Assembly (NCBI GenBank): GCA_900538305.1
Contig: UPXY01000025.1
Location: 1 to 24,180 of the forward strand
Source of the DNA: an uncultured Collinsella sp.
Lineage (GTDB): Bacteria > Actinomycetota > Coriobacteriia > Coriobacteriales > Coriobacteriaceae
Reading direction: 5' to 3'
DNA: 24,180 nucleotides
Numbering within the stretch: the first letter of the stretch is position 1; each line of letters starts with the position of its first letter. Shown in pieces: positions 7,100 to 14,195 of the stretch. The notes under the pieces are model-generated. The model saw only the letters and a program-made list of their open reading frames with translations, did not search any database and was not told the DNA's origin. A program made the position numbers and the translations under genes.

Positions 7100-7222
7100 G
7101 GGTCACCTTTCGTATCGTGTCGGGGTGCAGGCGTACGGATGCGCACATGCGCTCGCGCAGCTTCCGCGCGGCAGGACGCTTCCGGTGCAGCGCGCACCTG
7201 AGCGTCCGTCTTTCGCCCCCGG

Positions 7223-8479
7223 CTAGCCCTTCTTGATGCGGTCGATGGTATTATCGCGCAATTGCTCCTCGATGTGCTGCACGGTTTCCCGACGCTCTCC
7301 GCGCCGTTCGGCACGCTGACGCTTTTCCGCCTGTGTTTCCTCGGCAAACGCCGGATCATCGGGGGTTACGATCTCGTCGCGGTGCGTTTCGGGGTTGTAG
7401 TGATGCCGAAGGACCGGCTCGAACAGATGCAGGCGCATCGCGAAGACCGCCGAGCCGCCCAGTAGCACGAGGAAGATCACGACGCGGAACTCCGCGCGCA
7501 CCTGGTTGATGAGCACGGCGCCGAGTGCGAGCAGGATGCACCACGCGTAGATGAGCAGCACCGCCTGGCGCTGATCATAGCCTTCTTGGATGAGCCGATG
7601 CTGAATATGGCCCTTGTCTGCCTGGCCGATGCTCACGTGCGCGCGCGTGCGGCGAATGATGGCGGCGAACGTGTCCAAGATGGGTACGCCCGCCACGATG
7701 AGCGGGATGATGAGCGACGTGAGCGCGGCTGTGCGGTTCACGGAGAGTAGCGACACCGTACCGAGTGCGAAACCGAGCAAGAGCGACCCGGAATCGCCCA
7801 AGAAAACGCTCGCGGGGTTGAAGTTGTAACGCAGAAACGCCAGGCAGCCGCCGAACAGCGCGATGGAAAGCGCGGCGGCATCCGTGCGGCCGGCGAGTAC
7901 GGCGAGGCTGAACATCGCAAGTGCTGCGATCGCCGTGATGCCCGTGGCGAGCCCGTCGAGCCCGTCGATGAGGTTGATGATGTTCGTATATGCCACAAGG
8001 TAGACGACGGTGATGGGGTAGGCGAACCACCCGAGGTCGATGTTGCCCGGACCCACGGGGTTCGAGATGGCGCCGATGGTGAGGCCGCCCGCTGCGGCGA
8101 GCACGGCGGCGAGCACCTGGCCGGCGAGCTTCGCGCGCGGCCTGAGCGAGCAGACGTCGTCGATGGCGCCGGTCGCGACGATGACGCAGAACGCCACGGC
8201 GAGGAGGTAGTAGTTGACGCTGAGGCTCGGATGCGAGATGAGCGCCGACGGCCAGCCCCAGAGCCAGGTACCCGCGATCTGTACCGCAAGGGCTATGATG
8301 AGCCCGACGAAGATGGCGAGCCCGCCCATGCGGGGGATGGGCACCTTGTTGATACGACGCTTAGAAGGGTAGTCCACGGCATCAAGGCGCACGGCGAGGC
8401 GCTTCACGCCGGGAACGAGCGCGAAGGTGGTTGCGAACGCGGCTGCCGCGACGCATATGTAGGGAACAAGCGAATCCAT
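7223..8479 (-). CDS. MraY-family UDP-sugar:undecaprenyl-phosphate sugar-1-phosphate transferase (WecA/TagO-like)
   Basis: 418 residues with about ten or eleven hydrophobic helices, ending in a highly charged cytoplasmic tail of about 60 residues rich in Arg, Glu and Gln. Family hallmarks are 'YPSKRRINKVPIPRMGGLAIF' near residue 37, 'IDDVCSLRPRAKL' near 105, 'NLIDGLDGLATG' near 168, 'FLGDSGSLLLGF' near 225 and 'HIQHRL' in the last cytoplasmic loop. The Asp pairs bind Mg2+ and the lipid phosphate. These enzymes start teichoic-acid, arabinogalactan or O-polysaccharide synthesis on undecaprenyl phosphate, usually with GlcNAc-1-phosphate. It is unlikely to be MraY itself, since no mur or fts genes are adjacent and the HIQHRL loop fits the WecA/TagO branch. 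No clear ribosome site precedes the ATG. Confidence 0.9.
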   Translation of the reverse strand: MDSLVPYICVAAAAFATTFALVPGVKRLAVRLDAVDYPSKRRINKVPIPRMGGLAIFVGLIIALAVQIAGTWLWGWPSALISHPSLSVNYYLLAVAFCVIVATGAIDDVCSLRPRAKLAGQVLAAVLAAAGGLTIGAISNPVGPGNIDLGWFAYPITVVYLVAYTNIINLIDGLDGLATGITAIAALAMFSLAVLAGRTDAAALSIALFGGCLAFLRYNFNPASVFLGDSGSLLLGFALGTVSLLSVNRTAALTSLIIPLIVAGVPILDTFAAIIRRTRAHVSIGQADKGHIQHRLIQEGYDQRQAVLLIYAWCILLALGAVLINQVRAEFRVVIFLVLLGGSAVFAMRLHLFEPVLRHHYNPETHRDEIVTPDDPAFAEETQAEKRQRAERRGERRETVQHIEEQLRDNTIDRIKKG

Positions 8480-8677
8480 GGCGGCGTGACCAGCAAAGCT
8501 TCGTGGACGGTATCTGCGATGGCGCCAGGCGCAATCTGATACATGATACCTAAAAAGCGCGGATTATTTGGCGGCGGACACCATATCATCATGCGATTGT
8601 AAGTAGATGCACAGGATGCAATGCGACGCAGGGCTTGGGGTACCTTTACCCGCTGCATCTCAAGTGATTCAAGGCAT
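8480..8677. other. Gene-free stretch upstream of the WecA/TagO-like gene
   Basis: No convincing protein gene. A perfect small hairpin GGGTA-CCTT-TACCC lies at 8638-8651. TACAAT (minus strand, 8601-8596) and TATCAT (minus, 8548-8543) are possible -10 boxes for the downstream minus-strand gene, but neither has a good -35. Confidence 0.4.
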
Positions 8678-8678
8678 G

Positions 8679-8848
8679 AAAAACCGCACCCTGCTTCACG
8701 AAAATGAACCCACCTCTACAAGGTGGGTGCCCTCATCGGCTCTTCCAGCTTCCTTAACAACGAAGGATGCCTGTACTGGGCTCGACTGTGTGGGCTCCCT
8801 AAAAAAACGTGACGGTTCACCCAGTTGTTCCGCAGGGTGCGGGACAAC
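8679..8848 (-). ncRNA. Candidate structured RNA of ~170 nt (6S-like architecture)
   Basis: The ends pair perfectly over 11 bp: 8684-8694 with 8832-8842. On the minus strand the closing stem is followed at once by TTTTT (8683-8679), and GATAAT (8855-8850) lies just upstream of the 5' end, though with a weak -35. Inside, minus-strand GAGCCCAC can pair with GUGGGUUC, and there are local hairpins at 8709-8728 (8-bp stem ACCCACCT/AGGTGGGT) and around 8745-8772. A rod with closed ends, an internal open region and a length near 170 nt is what 6S RNA looks like, but I cannot match a consensus and 6S identity is a guess. The 5' end can alternatively fold locally (8824-8848). The strand is chosen from the T-tract; the plus strand is not excluded. 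A 78-codon ORF crossing it has no recognisable protein features. Confidence 0.42.
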
Positions 8849-8883
8849 TATTATCTTACTGTGCCGTCCACCGATTACCAGTC

Positions 8884-8911
8884 TTGACTTATCACGTGCG
8901 CCGGGTATGAT
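8884..8911 (+). promoter_or_regulatory. Strong orphan promoter facing the dead trehalose locus
   Basis: TTGACT at 8884-8889 and TATGAT at 8906-8911 with a 16-nt spacer. Transcription would start near 8918 and run antisense into the treR remnant. No plus-strand gene follows until the treC remnant at 9440. A hairpin (core gcgtat/atacgc near 8952-8977) lies in the expected transcript but has no T-tract. Confidence 0.5.
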
Positions 8912-9039
8912 GGTCGCGAGAGCGTGTCGCATGCGCGCCGCGCCATCGGGTGCGTATCATCGCAGATGCATACGCCCAGGTAACTCCCCCAAAAATGTAT
9001 TCGAATTCCGCAGTTCTCGCTCTGCCCGGCACCCTACGC

Positions 9040-9435
9040 TCACAGGCGGCTGCGCGTCGCGGTGTCGTGGAAGCAGAACGTGTCCGGCCGGTGCCGAGAT
9101 TCGGTGTATTCGAACATGAGCCCCTGGCTGTCGAACGTCTGGCTGCGCATAACGGCGAGATAGTCCACACCCTCGATGTCGAGAAGCTCGGCGTCGTGCG
9201 CGCACGCGCGCTCAACCGTGATGGTGCGCTTGCTCGTCTCGATGACCATGCCGAGCACGCCCTCGAGGTAATCGTAGATGGAGCGCTCCGCTACCTCGGC
9301 GGTGAGGCCGGGCACGGCGTCTGCGAGGAAGTAGCTCCGGTCGAGGATGAGCGCGCGGCCGTTCAGCACGCGCACGCGCTCGACGGTGATAAGCCGCGAC
9401 CCAATGGGGTGTCCCGTCAGCTCAGCGAGTGCTTC
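9040..9435 (-). pseudogene. treR: Remnant of a GntR-family trehalose-type repressor (UTRA domain only)
   Basis: About 130 residues of the C-terminal effector-binding UTRA domain survive in one open frame: 'AELTGHPIGSRLITVERVRVLNGRALILDRSYF', 'SIYDYLEGVLGMVI', 'LLDIEGVDYLAVMRSQTFDSQGLMFEYTESRHRPDTFCF', then a TGA at 9040. The N-terminal winged-helix DNA-binding domain and the first part of UTRA are absent. Upstream of residue 'LAEL' the frame runs into antisense treC sequence. TreR-type regulators bind trehalose-6-phosphate and control treB/treC. The assignment as TreR instead of another HutC-type GntR rests on the adjoining treC remnant. Without its HTH and start region the gene cannot make a working repressor. 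Confidence 0.82.
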
Positions 9436-9439
9436 GTCG

Positions 9440-10061
9440 GACGAGCTCGTGCGCGAGGCGCGGGCGCGCGGCTTAGGGATCATGCTCGACATGGTGCTCT
9501 GCCACACCTCGACCGCGCACGAATGGTTCCAGCGCGCGCTCGCCGGCGACGAGCGCTACCAGCGCTACTACATCCTGCGCGATGGGCGGGGGAGTACAGG
9601 CGCGGGCGACCCCGGCGAGCCGCCCACGAACTGGACATCCATCTTCGGCGGCAGCATGTGGCAATGGGAGCCGCGCTTGGGCAAGTGGTACCTGCACATG
9701 CATGACGTGAGCCAGCCCGACCTCGACTGGACGAACCCCGACGTGCGCCGCGAGATGGCGGACGTGGTGCGCTTCTGGCGCGACCGCGGCGTGGCGGGCT
9801 TCCGCTTCGACGTGGTGAACCTCATCTCCAAGCCCGACATCTTCGAAGACGACCCGCCAGGCAGGGCCGCGCCGTCTGATGGTGCTCTGCTCGTTCGACG
9901 ACGCGCCGTGTGAGTACGAGCTGCGCGAGCGCACGGGCGAGCCCATCGATGTGAGCGCCATGGAGAAGCTCGTGGGAAACTACGAGGGTTCGTGGGTGGA
10001 CGCGACGGCGCACGTTGCCATCTTGCGGCCGTTCGAATGCGCGGTCTTCGCGGAGGCGTAG
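9440..10061 (+). pseudogene. treC: Decayed alpha,alpha-phosphotrehalase (GH13), two pieces
   Basis: The first piece (9440 to about 9860) encodes the GH13 segment from 'DELVREARARGLGIMLDMVLCHTSTAHEWF' through 'YYILRDGRGSTG', 'PPTNWTSIFGGSMWQW' and 'GVAGFRFDVVNLISKPDIFEDD', including the nucleophile-region Asp. The frame then breaks. The second piece (about 9867-10061, different frame) encodes the all-beta C-terminal end: 'RLMVLCSFDDAPCEYEL' to 'ILRPFECAVFAEA'. Missing are about 75 N-terminal residues and roughly 280 internal residues carrying the catalytic Glu and the second conserved Asp. TreC cleaves trehalose-6-phosphate into glucose and glucose-6-phosphate; this copy cannot. The 5' end abuts the truncated treR head to head. 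Confidence 0.88.
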
Positions 10062-10187
10062 AGCCGGGGCGGCCGTGCGCGCTTGCGTCGCCTGTCGGCC
10101 GGGGGGCACGGGTGCCTCGTCCTGCGCCCGGCATCGCGCTGCGCGCGTCTGCTTCGGTGCACCGATAGATTTTCTCGCGATTGAGCG

Positions 10188-10215
10188 TTGACACGCAGCC
10201 TGGAGTTGCTAAAAT
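10188..10215 (+). promoter_or_regulatory. Promoter of tRNA-Ala
   Basis: Perfect -35 TTGACA at 10188-10193, 16-nt spacer and TAAAAT at 10210-10215. The mature tRNA begins 12 nt downstream. Confidence 0.75.
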
Positions 10216-10227
10216 AATCACTCGCTT

Positions 10228-10303
10228 GGGGACGTAGCTCAGTTGGGAGAGCGCTGCCGTCGCATGGCAGAGGCCGAGGGTTCGACTCCCTTCGTCTCCA
10301 CCA
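10228..10303 (+). tRNA. tRNA-Ala (anticodon CGC), CCA encoded
   Basis: A 76-nt cloverleaf with a 7-bp acceptor stem GGGGACG paired to CGTCTCC, D arm GCTC/GAGC, anticodon stem CTGCC/GGCAG with loop GTCGCAT (anticodon CGC, reading GCG), T arm with GGTTCGACTCC and an encoded CCA end. The G3-T70 (G3:U70) wobble pair, the identity element for alanyl-tRNA synthetase, is present. It has its own promoter upstream and terminator downstream. Confidence 0.97.
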
Positions 10304-10316
10304 CAAGCATTTTACT

Positions 10317-10354
10317 CGAACCCGTAGGAGTGCCTGCGGGTTCGTTTGTTTTAA
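10317..10354 (+). terminator. Intrinsic terminator of tRNA-Ala
   Basis: A 12-bp stem (10317-10328 with 10333-10344, one G-T) with a 4-nt loop AGTG is followed by TTTGTTTTAAT. It starts 13 nt after the CCA end. Confidence 0.85.
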
Positions 10355-10407
10355 TCGTTTTTGCATCCTGCCTCGGATGGCGCGGCGGGGCGCGGGGCGG
10401 GGGCGCC

Positions 10408-11022
10408 ATGGACATCGTTGCTGCAACGGAGCACGACCTTCCGGCTGTCGAGCGTCTCTACCGGGATGTCGCCGACGAGATGAACGGTGCTCCCCACGAC
10501 GTCTGGTGGGACTTCGGCGTGCATCCGACCCACGAGGGGCTGCTTGAAGCGGCCCGCTCGGGCAATCTGTTCGTTGCCACTGCACGAGCTCCAGAAGAAC
10601 AGCTTTTCGACGATGAGTCCGAGCGCGAAGCGGGCCGGCCTGTCGCAGGCCTCGGCTGCAAGCCGTCGGTGCTCGGCGCGTTTGTGCTCGATGCTCGGCA
10701 AGGGGTCGATTACAGTCTCGCGTCCTGGCTCGTTGACGCCCCCTCTGGTCGCGTGGCCGTCATTCACCTGCTCGCCGTGGCGCCGGGGGCCCGCCGGCAC
10801 GGCGTCGGCCGGGCCCTGTTGCGCGCCGCCGTTCGGGAGGCACGCTCGCGCGGTGCATGGTCGCTCCGCCTCGACGCATTCGACAACAACGCCCCCGCGA
10901 TTTCGGCATATCGCCGTGCGGGATTTGCCGATCTTGGCATCTTCGATATCGAGGTCGGGGGCGGATTGCGGCATCCCTCGCATCTCATGGAACTCGATCT
11001 GCGTGAGGCGGATGAGAAGTGA
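10408..11022 (+). CDS. GNAT-family N-acetyltransferase
   Basis: 204 residues with a GNAT fold. The acetyl-CoA pyrophosphate-binding motif A reads 'VIHLLAVAPGARRHGVGRALLRAAV', with the R-x-x-G-x-G loop 'RRHGVG', followed by motif B-like 'NNAPAISAYRRAGFADLGIFDI'. It moves an acetyl group from acetyl-CoA to an unknown amine; nothing in the sequence indicates the acceptor. The frame is open further upstream through the tRNA, but the ATG at 10408 begins the fold and is preceded by a G-rich stretch usable as a ribosome site. The stop codon overlaps the start of the radical SAM gene (ATGA-type overlap), so the two are translationally coupled. Confidence 0.85.
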   Translation: MDIVAATEHDLPAVERLYRDVADEMNGAPHDVWWDFGVHPTHEGLLEAARSGNLFVATARAPEEQLFDDESEREAGRPVAGLGCKPSVLGAFVLDARQGVDYSLASWLVDAPSGRVAVIHLLAVAPGARRHGVGRALLRAAVREARSRGAWSLRLDAFDNNAPAISAYRRAGFADLGIFDIEVGGGLRHPSHLMELDLREADEK

Positions 11023-11966
11023 TGACGCGCTCTCTATTGCTTCCCCCAACCCTTAGCGCTTGCGAACTCTGCCCGCGCAGGTGTCGTGCAGATCGAGCGG
11101 CGGGTGAGCGTGGCGTTTGCGGGGCAGCCGACACGCTGCGGCTTGCCCGTGCGGCGTTGCATTTTTGGGAGGAGCCGCCCATCTCGGGCGAGGAGGGTTC
11201 GGGCACCGTGTTCTTCAGCGGATGTCCGCTCAAATGCGTCTATTGCCAGAATCACGAGATTTCGACGGGAAATTTCGGCATCGATGTTTCCGAAGAGCGG
11301 CTCGTGGAGATCATGCTCGAGCTGCAGGATCAAGGAGCGCTCAACATCAACCTCGTGACGGCGACGCACTACGCGCACCTGCTGCCGGGGGCGATTGCGC
11401 ATGCGCGCATGCTCGGGCTCACCATTCCCATCGTCTACAACACGAGCGGGTACGAGCGCGTGGAGGCAGTGCGCGAGCTGGACGATTTGGTGGACATCTG
11501 GCTCACGGACTTCAAGTACGCAGATGCCGAGCTGGGCCGTGCTCTTTCGCATGTGCCCGACTACCCTTCAGTTGCCCAGAGCGCGCTCATTGAGATGGCA
11601 CGGCAGCTTGAGCGCCATGGGGGAGGAGCCGCTCGCGCAGATGGTACCTGGACGCGCGGGATCATCGTGCGCCATCTGGTGCTGCCGGGGCATGCCGAGG
11701 ATTCTTGCCGTGTGCTCGATTTGATTTGGGACGCGGTTGGCGACGTTCCCATTTCCGTTATGAACCAATACACGCCGAACGCTGCGATGCGCGCGGCCGG
11801 CGGCGAGCTCGCTCGCGCCGTGACGGAGGAAGAGTACGAGCGCGTGCTCGATCATGCCGATGAGCTTGGCTTCTCGCAGATGTTTTGGCAGGAGGGGGGA
11901 GCGGTGGACGAGAGCTTCACCCCGCCTTTCGACACGACCGGCGTGCTTGTTCGAGCAGACGCGTAG
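11022..11966 (+). CDS. Radical SAM protein, PflX-like (COG1313 type)
   Basis: 314 residues with the radical SAM cluster motif C-x3-C-x2-C in 'GCPLKCVYCQNHEIS' (Cys 68, 72 and 75). The motif binds a [4Fe-4S] cluster that cleaves S-adenosylmethionine. A second group of cysteines at the N-terminus ('CELCPRRCRADRAAGERGVCG') is typical of the PflX/PflA-like branch, which is named for similarity to pyruvate formate-lyase activase but has no proven substrate. Other family stretches are 'INLVTATHYAHLLPGAI', 'IWLTDFKYAD' and 'ISVMNQYTPN'. Expected in the cytoplasm and oxygen sensitive. The ATG at 11022 overlaps the GNAT stop codon by one base of TGATG; GTG at 11019 is an alternative start. Coupling to GNAT suggests, but does not prove, a shared task. 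Confidence 0.9.
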   Translation: MTRSLLLPPTLSACELCPRRCRADRAAGERGVCGAADTLRLARAALHFWEEPPISGEEGSGTVFFSGCPLKCVYCQNHEISTGNFGIDVSEERLVEIMLELQDQGALNINLVTATHYAHLLPGAIAHARMLGLTIPIVYNTSGYERVEAVRELDDLVDIWLTDFKYADAELGRALSHVPDYPSVAQSALIEMARQLERHGGGAARADGTWTRGIIVRHLVLPGHAEDSCRVLDLIWDAVGDVPISVMNQYTPNAAMRAAGGELARAVTEEEYERVLDHADELGFSQMFWQEGGAVDESFTPPFDTTGVLVRADA

Positions 11967-12102
11967 GCGCTCGCGCCCGCATGCGGCTGATGGCGTGGCC
12001 GAAGGATGTCGGGCGCGGTGTTCCAACATGTGTTTCGAACGTCCCGGGAGATTGCCGTACGGGGTATACTGCTACGCAGCATGTTCGAAGAAAGGCGGTC
12101 AT

Positions 12103-12519
12103 ATGTCCGACCAACTCGATACACCCCTGACCGACGAGGAGCGCGCGGAGCTCGAGGCGCTCCGTGCCGAAAAGGCTCGTCGCGAGCGCGCGGAGCTCGA
12201 GGCGCTCCGTGCTGAACGGGAGGCGGTGGAAGCGGTGCCTGCGCCGGCACCCGCGCCGCAGGCAGCGGCGCCCGTCGCCGATTCTCGGTCTTCGTTGCAG
12301 TCGCAGCCTTCGGCAACGCCTGCGCCCGTCTCTGCCGCATCCGAGCCGAATCCCGCGGAGGCCGATACGTTCGGCCGCCGCATGGTGCTCTCGCAGGGCG
12401 AGGACGAGGACGGCATCCCCGCGATGCCGCCCGCGCAGAAGATTCTCATCGCCATCTGCCTCATCGCCGCGCTGGGAGCCGCGGCATACGTTGTGCTCAA
12501 CAATCTCGGCATGCTCTAG
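12103..12519 (+). CDS. Small C-terminally anchored membrane protein, unknown function
   Basis: 138 residues not assigned to a family. The N-terminus is a charged helix with a nearly exact internal duplication of 'RAELEALRAE' (residues about 14-23 and 29-38), likely coiled coil. Next comes an Ala/Pro/Ser-rich linker of about 45 residues, an acidic segment, and one hydrophobic helix at the very end ('ILIAICLIAALGAAAYVVLNNL') with a 3-residue tail. The layout is that of a tail-anchored protein with the N-terminus in the cytoplasm. The start at 12103 is supported by AAAGG about 8 nt upstream; TATACT at 12065-12070 may be its -10. The DNA repeat behind the duplicated helix is nearly identical at base level, a sign of recent duplication or strong constraint. 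Confidence 0.7.
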   Translation: MSDQLDTPLTDEERAELEALRAEKARRERAELEALRAEREAVEAVPAPAPAPQAAAPVADSRSSLQSQPSATPAPVSAASEPNPAEADTFGRRMVLSQGEDEDGIPAMPPAQKILIAICLIAALGAAAYVVLNNLGML

Positions 12520-12560
12520 CGCGCCGAACGAGCGGGCGCTTTCGGGCGCGCGCATGAACC

Positions 12561-12591
12561 GCCGCGGGCTCGAGCGCCGCCCGCCCGCGGC
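12561..12591 (+). other. GC-rich hairpin between the membrane protein gene and pncB
   Basis: A perfect 9-bp stem (12561-12569 with 12583-12591) around a 13-nt loop. No T-tract follows, so it may only slow or shape the transcript. It lies 41 nt after one gene and 31 nt before the next. Confidence 0.4.
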
Positions 12592-12622
12592 AAGGTGATG
12601 ATCTGAGAGGAAGTCGATCACC

Positions 12623-14137
12623 ATGGCACTAACCGATCCATCCCGTCCCACCGATATCGCGCTGCTCACGGACCTCTACGAGCTCACCATGGCACAGGGT
12701 CTGTGGGAAAGCGGCAAGCTCGACGAACTCGATTGCTTCACCGCGTTCTACCGCGACCATCCCTTCGGGAGTGCCTACGGCGTGATGTGCGGCACCGCCG
12801 AGCTCGCCGACCTCGTGGAGAACACGCGCTTCACGGCCGAGGACATCGACTACCTCGCCTCGCTCGAGGCGCCCGCCGGCGGCGCGCTCTTCAAGCCGGC
12901 GTTCCTCGAGTATCTGCGCGACTTCCGCATGCACGTGGACATCGACGCCGTGCCGGAGGGTGAGCTCGTGTTCGCACGCGAGCCCATGGTGCGCGTGATG
13001 GGGCCTGCCCTCGAGTGCCAGATGCTCGAGACGGCGCTGCTCAACACCGTCGGCTTCCAAACGCTTGTCGCCACGAAGACCGCGCGCGTGGTTGCAGCGG
13101 CAAAGGGGCGCCCCGTCGCGGAGTTCGGTCTGAGGCGTGCCCAGGGGCCGGACGGCGGCATGGCGGTGGCGCGCGCGAGCTACGTGGCCGGGTGCTCCTC
13201 GACCTCGAACGTGCTGGCTGGGCGCAAGTACGGCATCCCGGTCTTCGGTACGCACGCGCACAGCTGGGTTATGAGCTTCGAGACCGAACTCGAGGCGTTC
13301 CGCGCCTTCGCGGCGTCGAGCCCCAACAACTGCACGCTGCTCATCGACACCTACGATGTGCGCGAGGGCGTTGAGAACGCCATCACCGTCGCGCACGAGA
13401 TGGAGGCGCGCGGCGAGCGGCTCGCGGCGATCCGCATCGATTCTGGCGACCTCGCGAAGCTTTCGAAGTACGTGCGTGGCCGCTTCGACGCCGAGGGGCT
13501 TGGCTACGTGAAGATCTCCGTTTCGAACGATCTGGACGAGTACACCATTCAGTCGCTTTTGGACCAAGGGGCGCCGATCGATTCCTTCGGCGTGGGCACG
13601 AAGCTCGCCACCTGCTACGACCAGCCGGCGCTTGGCGGCGTGTACAAGCTCGCCGCGCGGCGCGATCCCGGCGATGAGTCGTGGACGCCCGTCGTGAAGC
13701 TCTCCGAGCAGCCCTATAAGCGCACGATTCCCGGCGTGCAGCAGGTGCGCCGCTATATGGACGAGGCGGGCAGCCCCGTGTGCGACATGATCTATGACGA
13801 GGCCTACCTCGAGAGCGAGGGCGATGCGCGCGGCACGACGCTCGTCGCCGTGAACGACGCCGCGCTCGTGACGAGCGTCGCTGGCATGCCATACCGCGAG
13901 CTGCTCGTACCGGTGGTGCGCGACGGCCAGGCGACAGGGCCGCGCGAGCCGCTTTCCGCCGCTCGCGAGCGCTGCGCCGCGGCGCTGGGGGCGCTCGATC
14001 CCGAGTACAAGCGCTTCCTGTACCCGCAGTCGTACGTAGTGGGCATGGAAGCGGGCTTGGCGCGCGTGCGCGACGAGCTCGTGCGCGAGCGCATGAACGC
14101 TGCCGCCTCTCCCATGCCTTGGAAGGCTCCGAAATAA
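12623..14137 (+). CDS. pncB: Nicotinate phosphoribosyltransferase
   Basis: 504 residues, similar to bacterial NAPRTase (EC 6.3.4.21), which joins nicotinate to PRPP with ATP hydrolysis in NAD salvage (Preiss-Handler route). Supporting segments are the N-terminal 'LLTDLYELTMAQGLWESGK', 'EFGLRRAQGPDGGMAVARASYVAGCSSTSNVLAG', 'PVFGTHAHSWVMSF' near residue 205-218 containing the conserved His, 'LLIDTYDV' and 'IRIDSGDLA', and the PRPP-phosphate region 'SFGVGTKL'. The ribosome site AGAGGAAG precedes the ATG. Cytoplasmic. It is followed after 58 nt by proB, with which it may share a transcript although the pathways are unrelated. A hairpin (stem TGTCTC/GGGACA) lies in the gap at 14143-14158. Confidence 0.95.
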   Translation: MALTDPSRPTDIALLTDLYELTMAQGLWESGKLDELDCFTAFYRDHPFGSAYGVMCGTAELADLVENTRFTAEDIDYLASLEAPAGGALFKPAFLEYLRDFRMHVDIDAVPEGELVFAREPMVRVMGPALECQMLETALLNTVGFQTLVATKTARVVAAAKGRPVAEFGLRRAQGPDGGMAVARASYVAGCSSTSNVLAGRKYGIPVFGTHAHSWVMSFETELEAFRAFAASSPNNCTLLIDTYDVREGVENAITVAHEMEARGERLAAIRIDSGDLAKLSKYVRGRFDAEGLGYVKISVSNDLDEYTIQSLLDQGAPIDSFGVGTKLATCYDQPALGGVYKLAARRDPGDESWTPVVKLSEQPYKRTIPGVQQVRRYMDEAGSPVCDMIYDEAYLESEGDARGTTLVAVNDAALVTSVAGMPYRELLVPVVRDGQATGPREPLSAARERCAAALGALDPEYKRFLYPQSYVVGMEAGLARVRDELVRERMNAAASPMPWKAPK

Positions 14138-14195
14138 CCTGATGTCTCAAACGGGACAGGCGCATCTTGGGACATGTGTTGAGAAGGGGCGTCAG

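Noticed and set aside
7100..7222. T-box riboswitch ahead of trpS
   Set aside because: No T-box core sequence (AGGGTGG...ACCGCG) or matching terminator is visible in the 120-nt gap.
8696..8932. 78-codon minus-strand ORF in the gene-free region
   Set aside because: No family features and no clear ribosome site; the RNA structure explanation fits the stretch better.
14142..14195. Upstream ATG as the proB start
   Set aside because: It sits within a hairpin (TGTCTC/GGGACA) without a ribosome site; the ATG at 14196 has one and begins conserved sequence.
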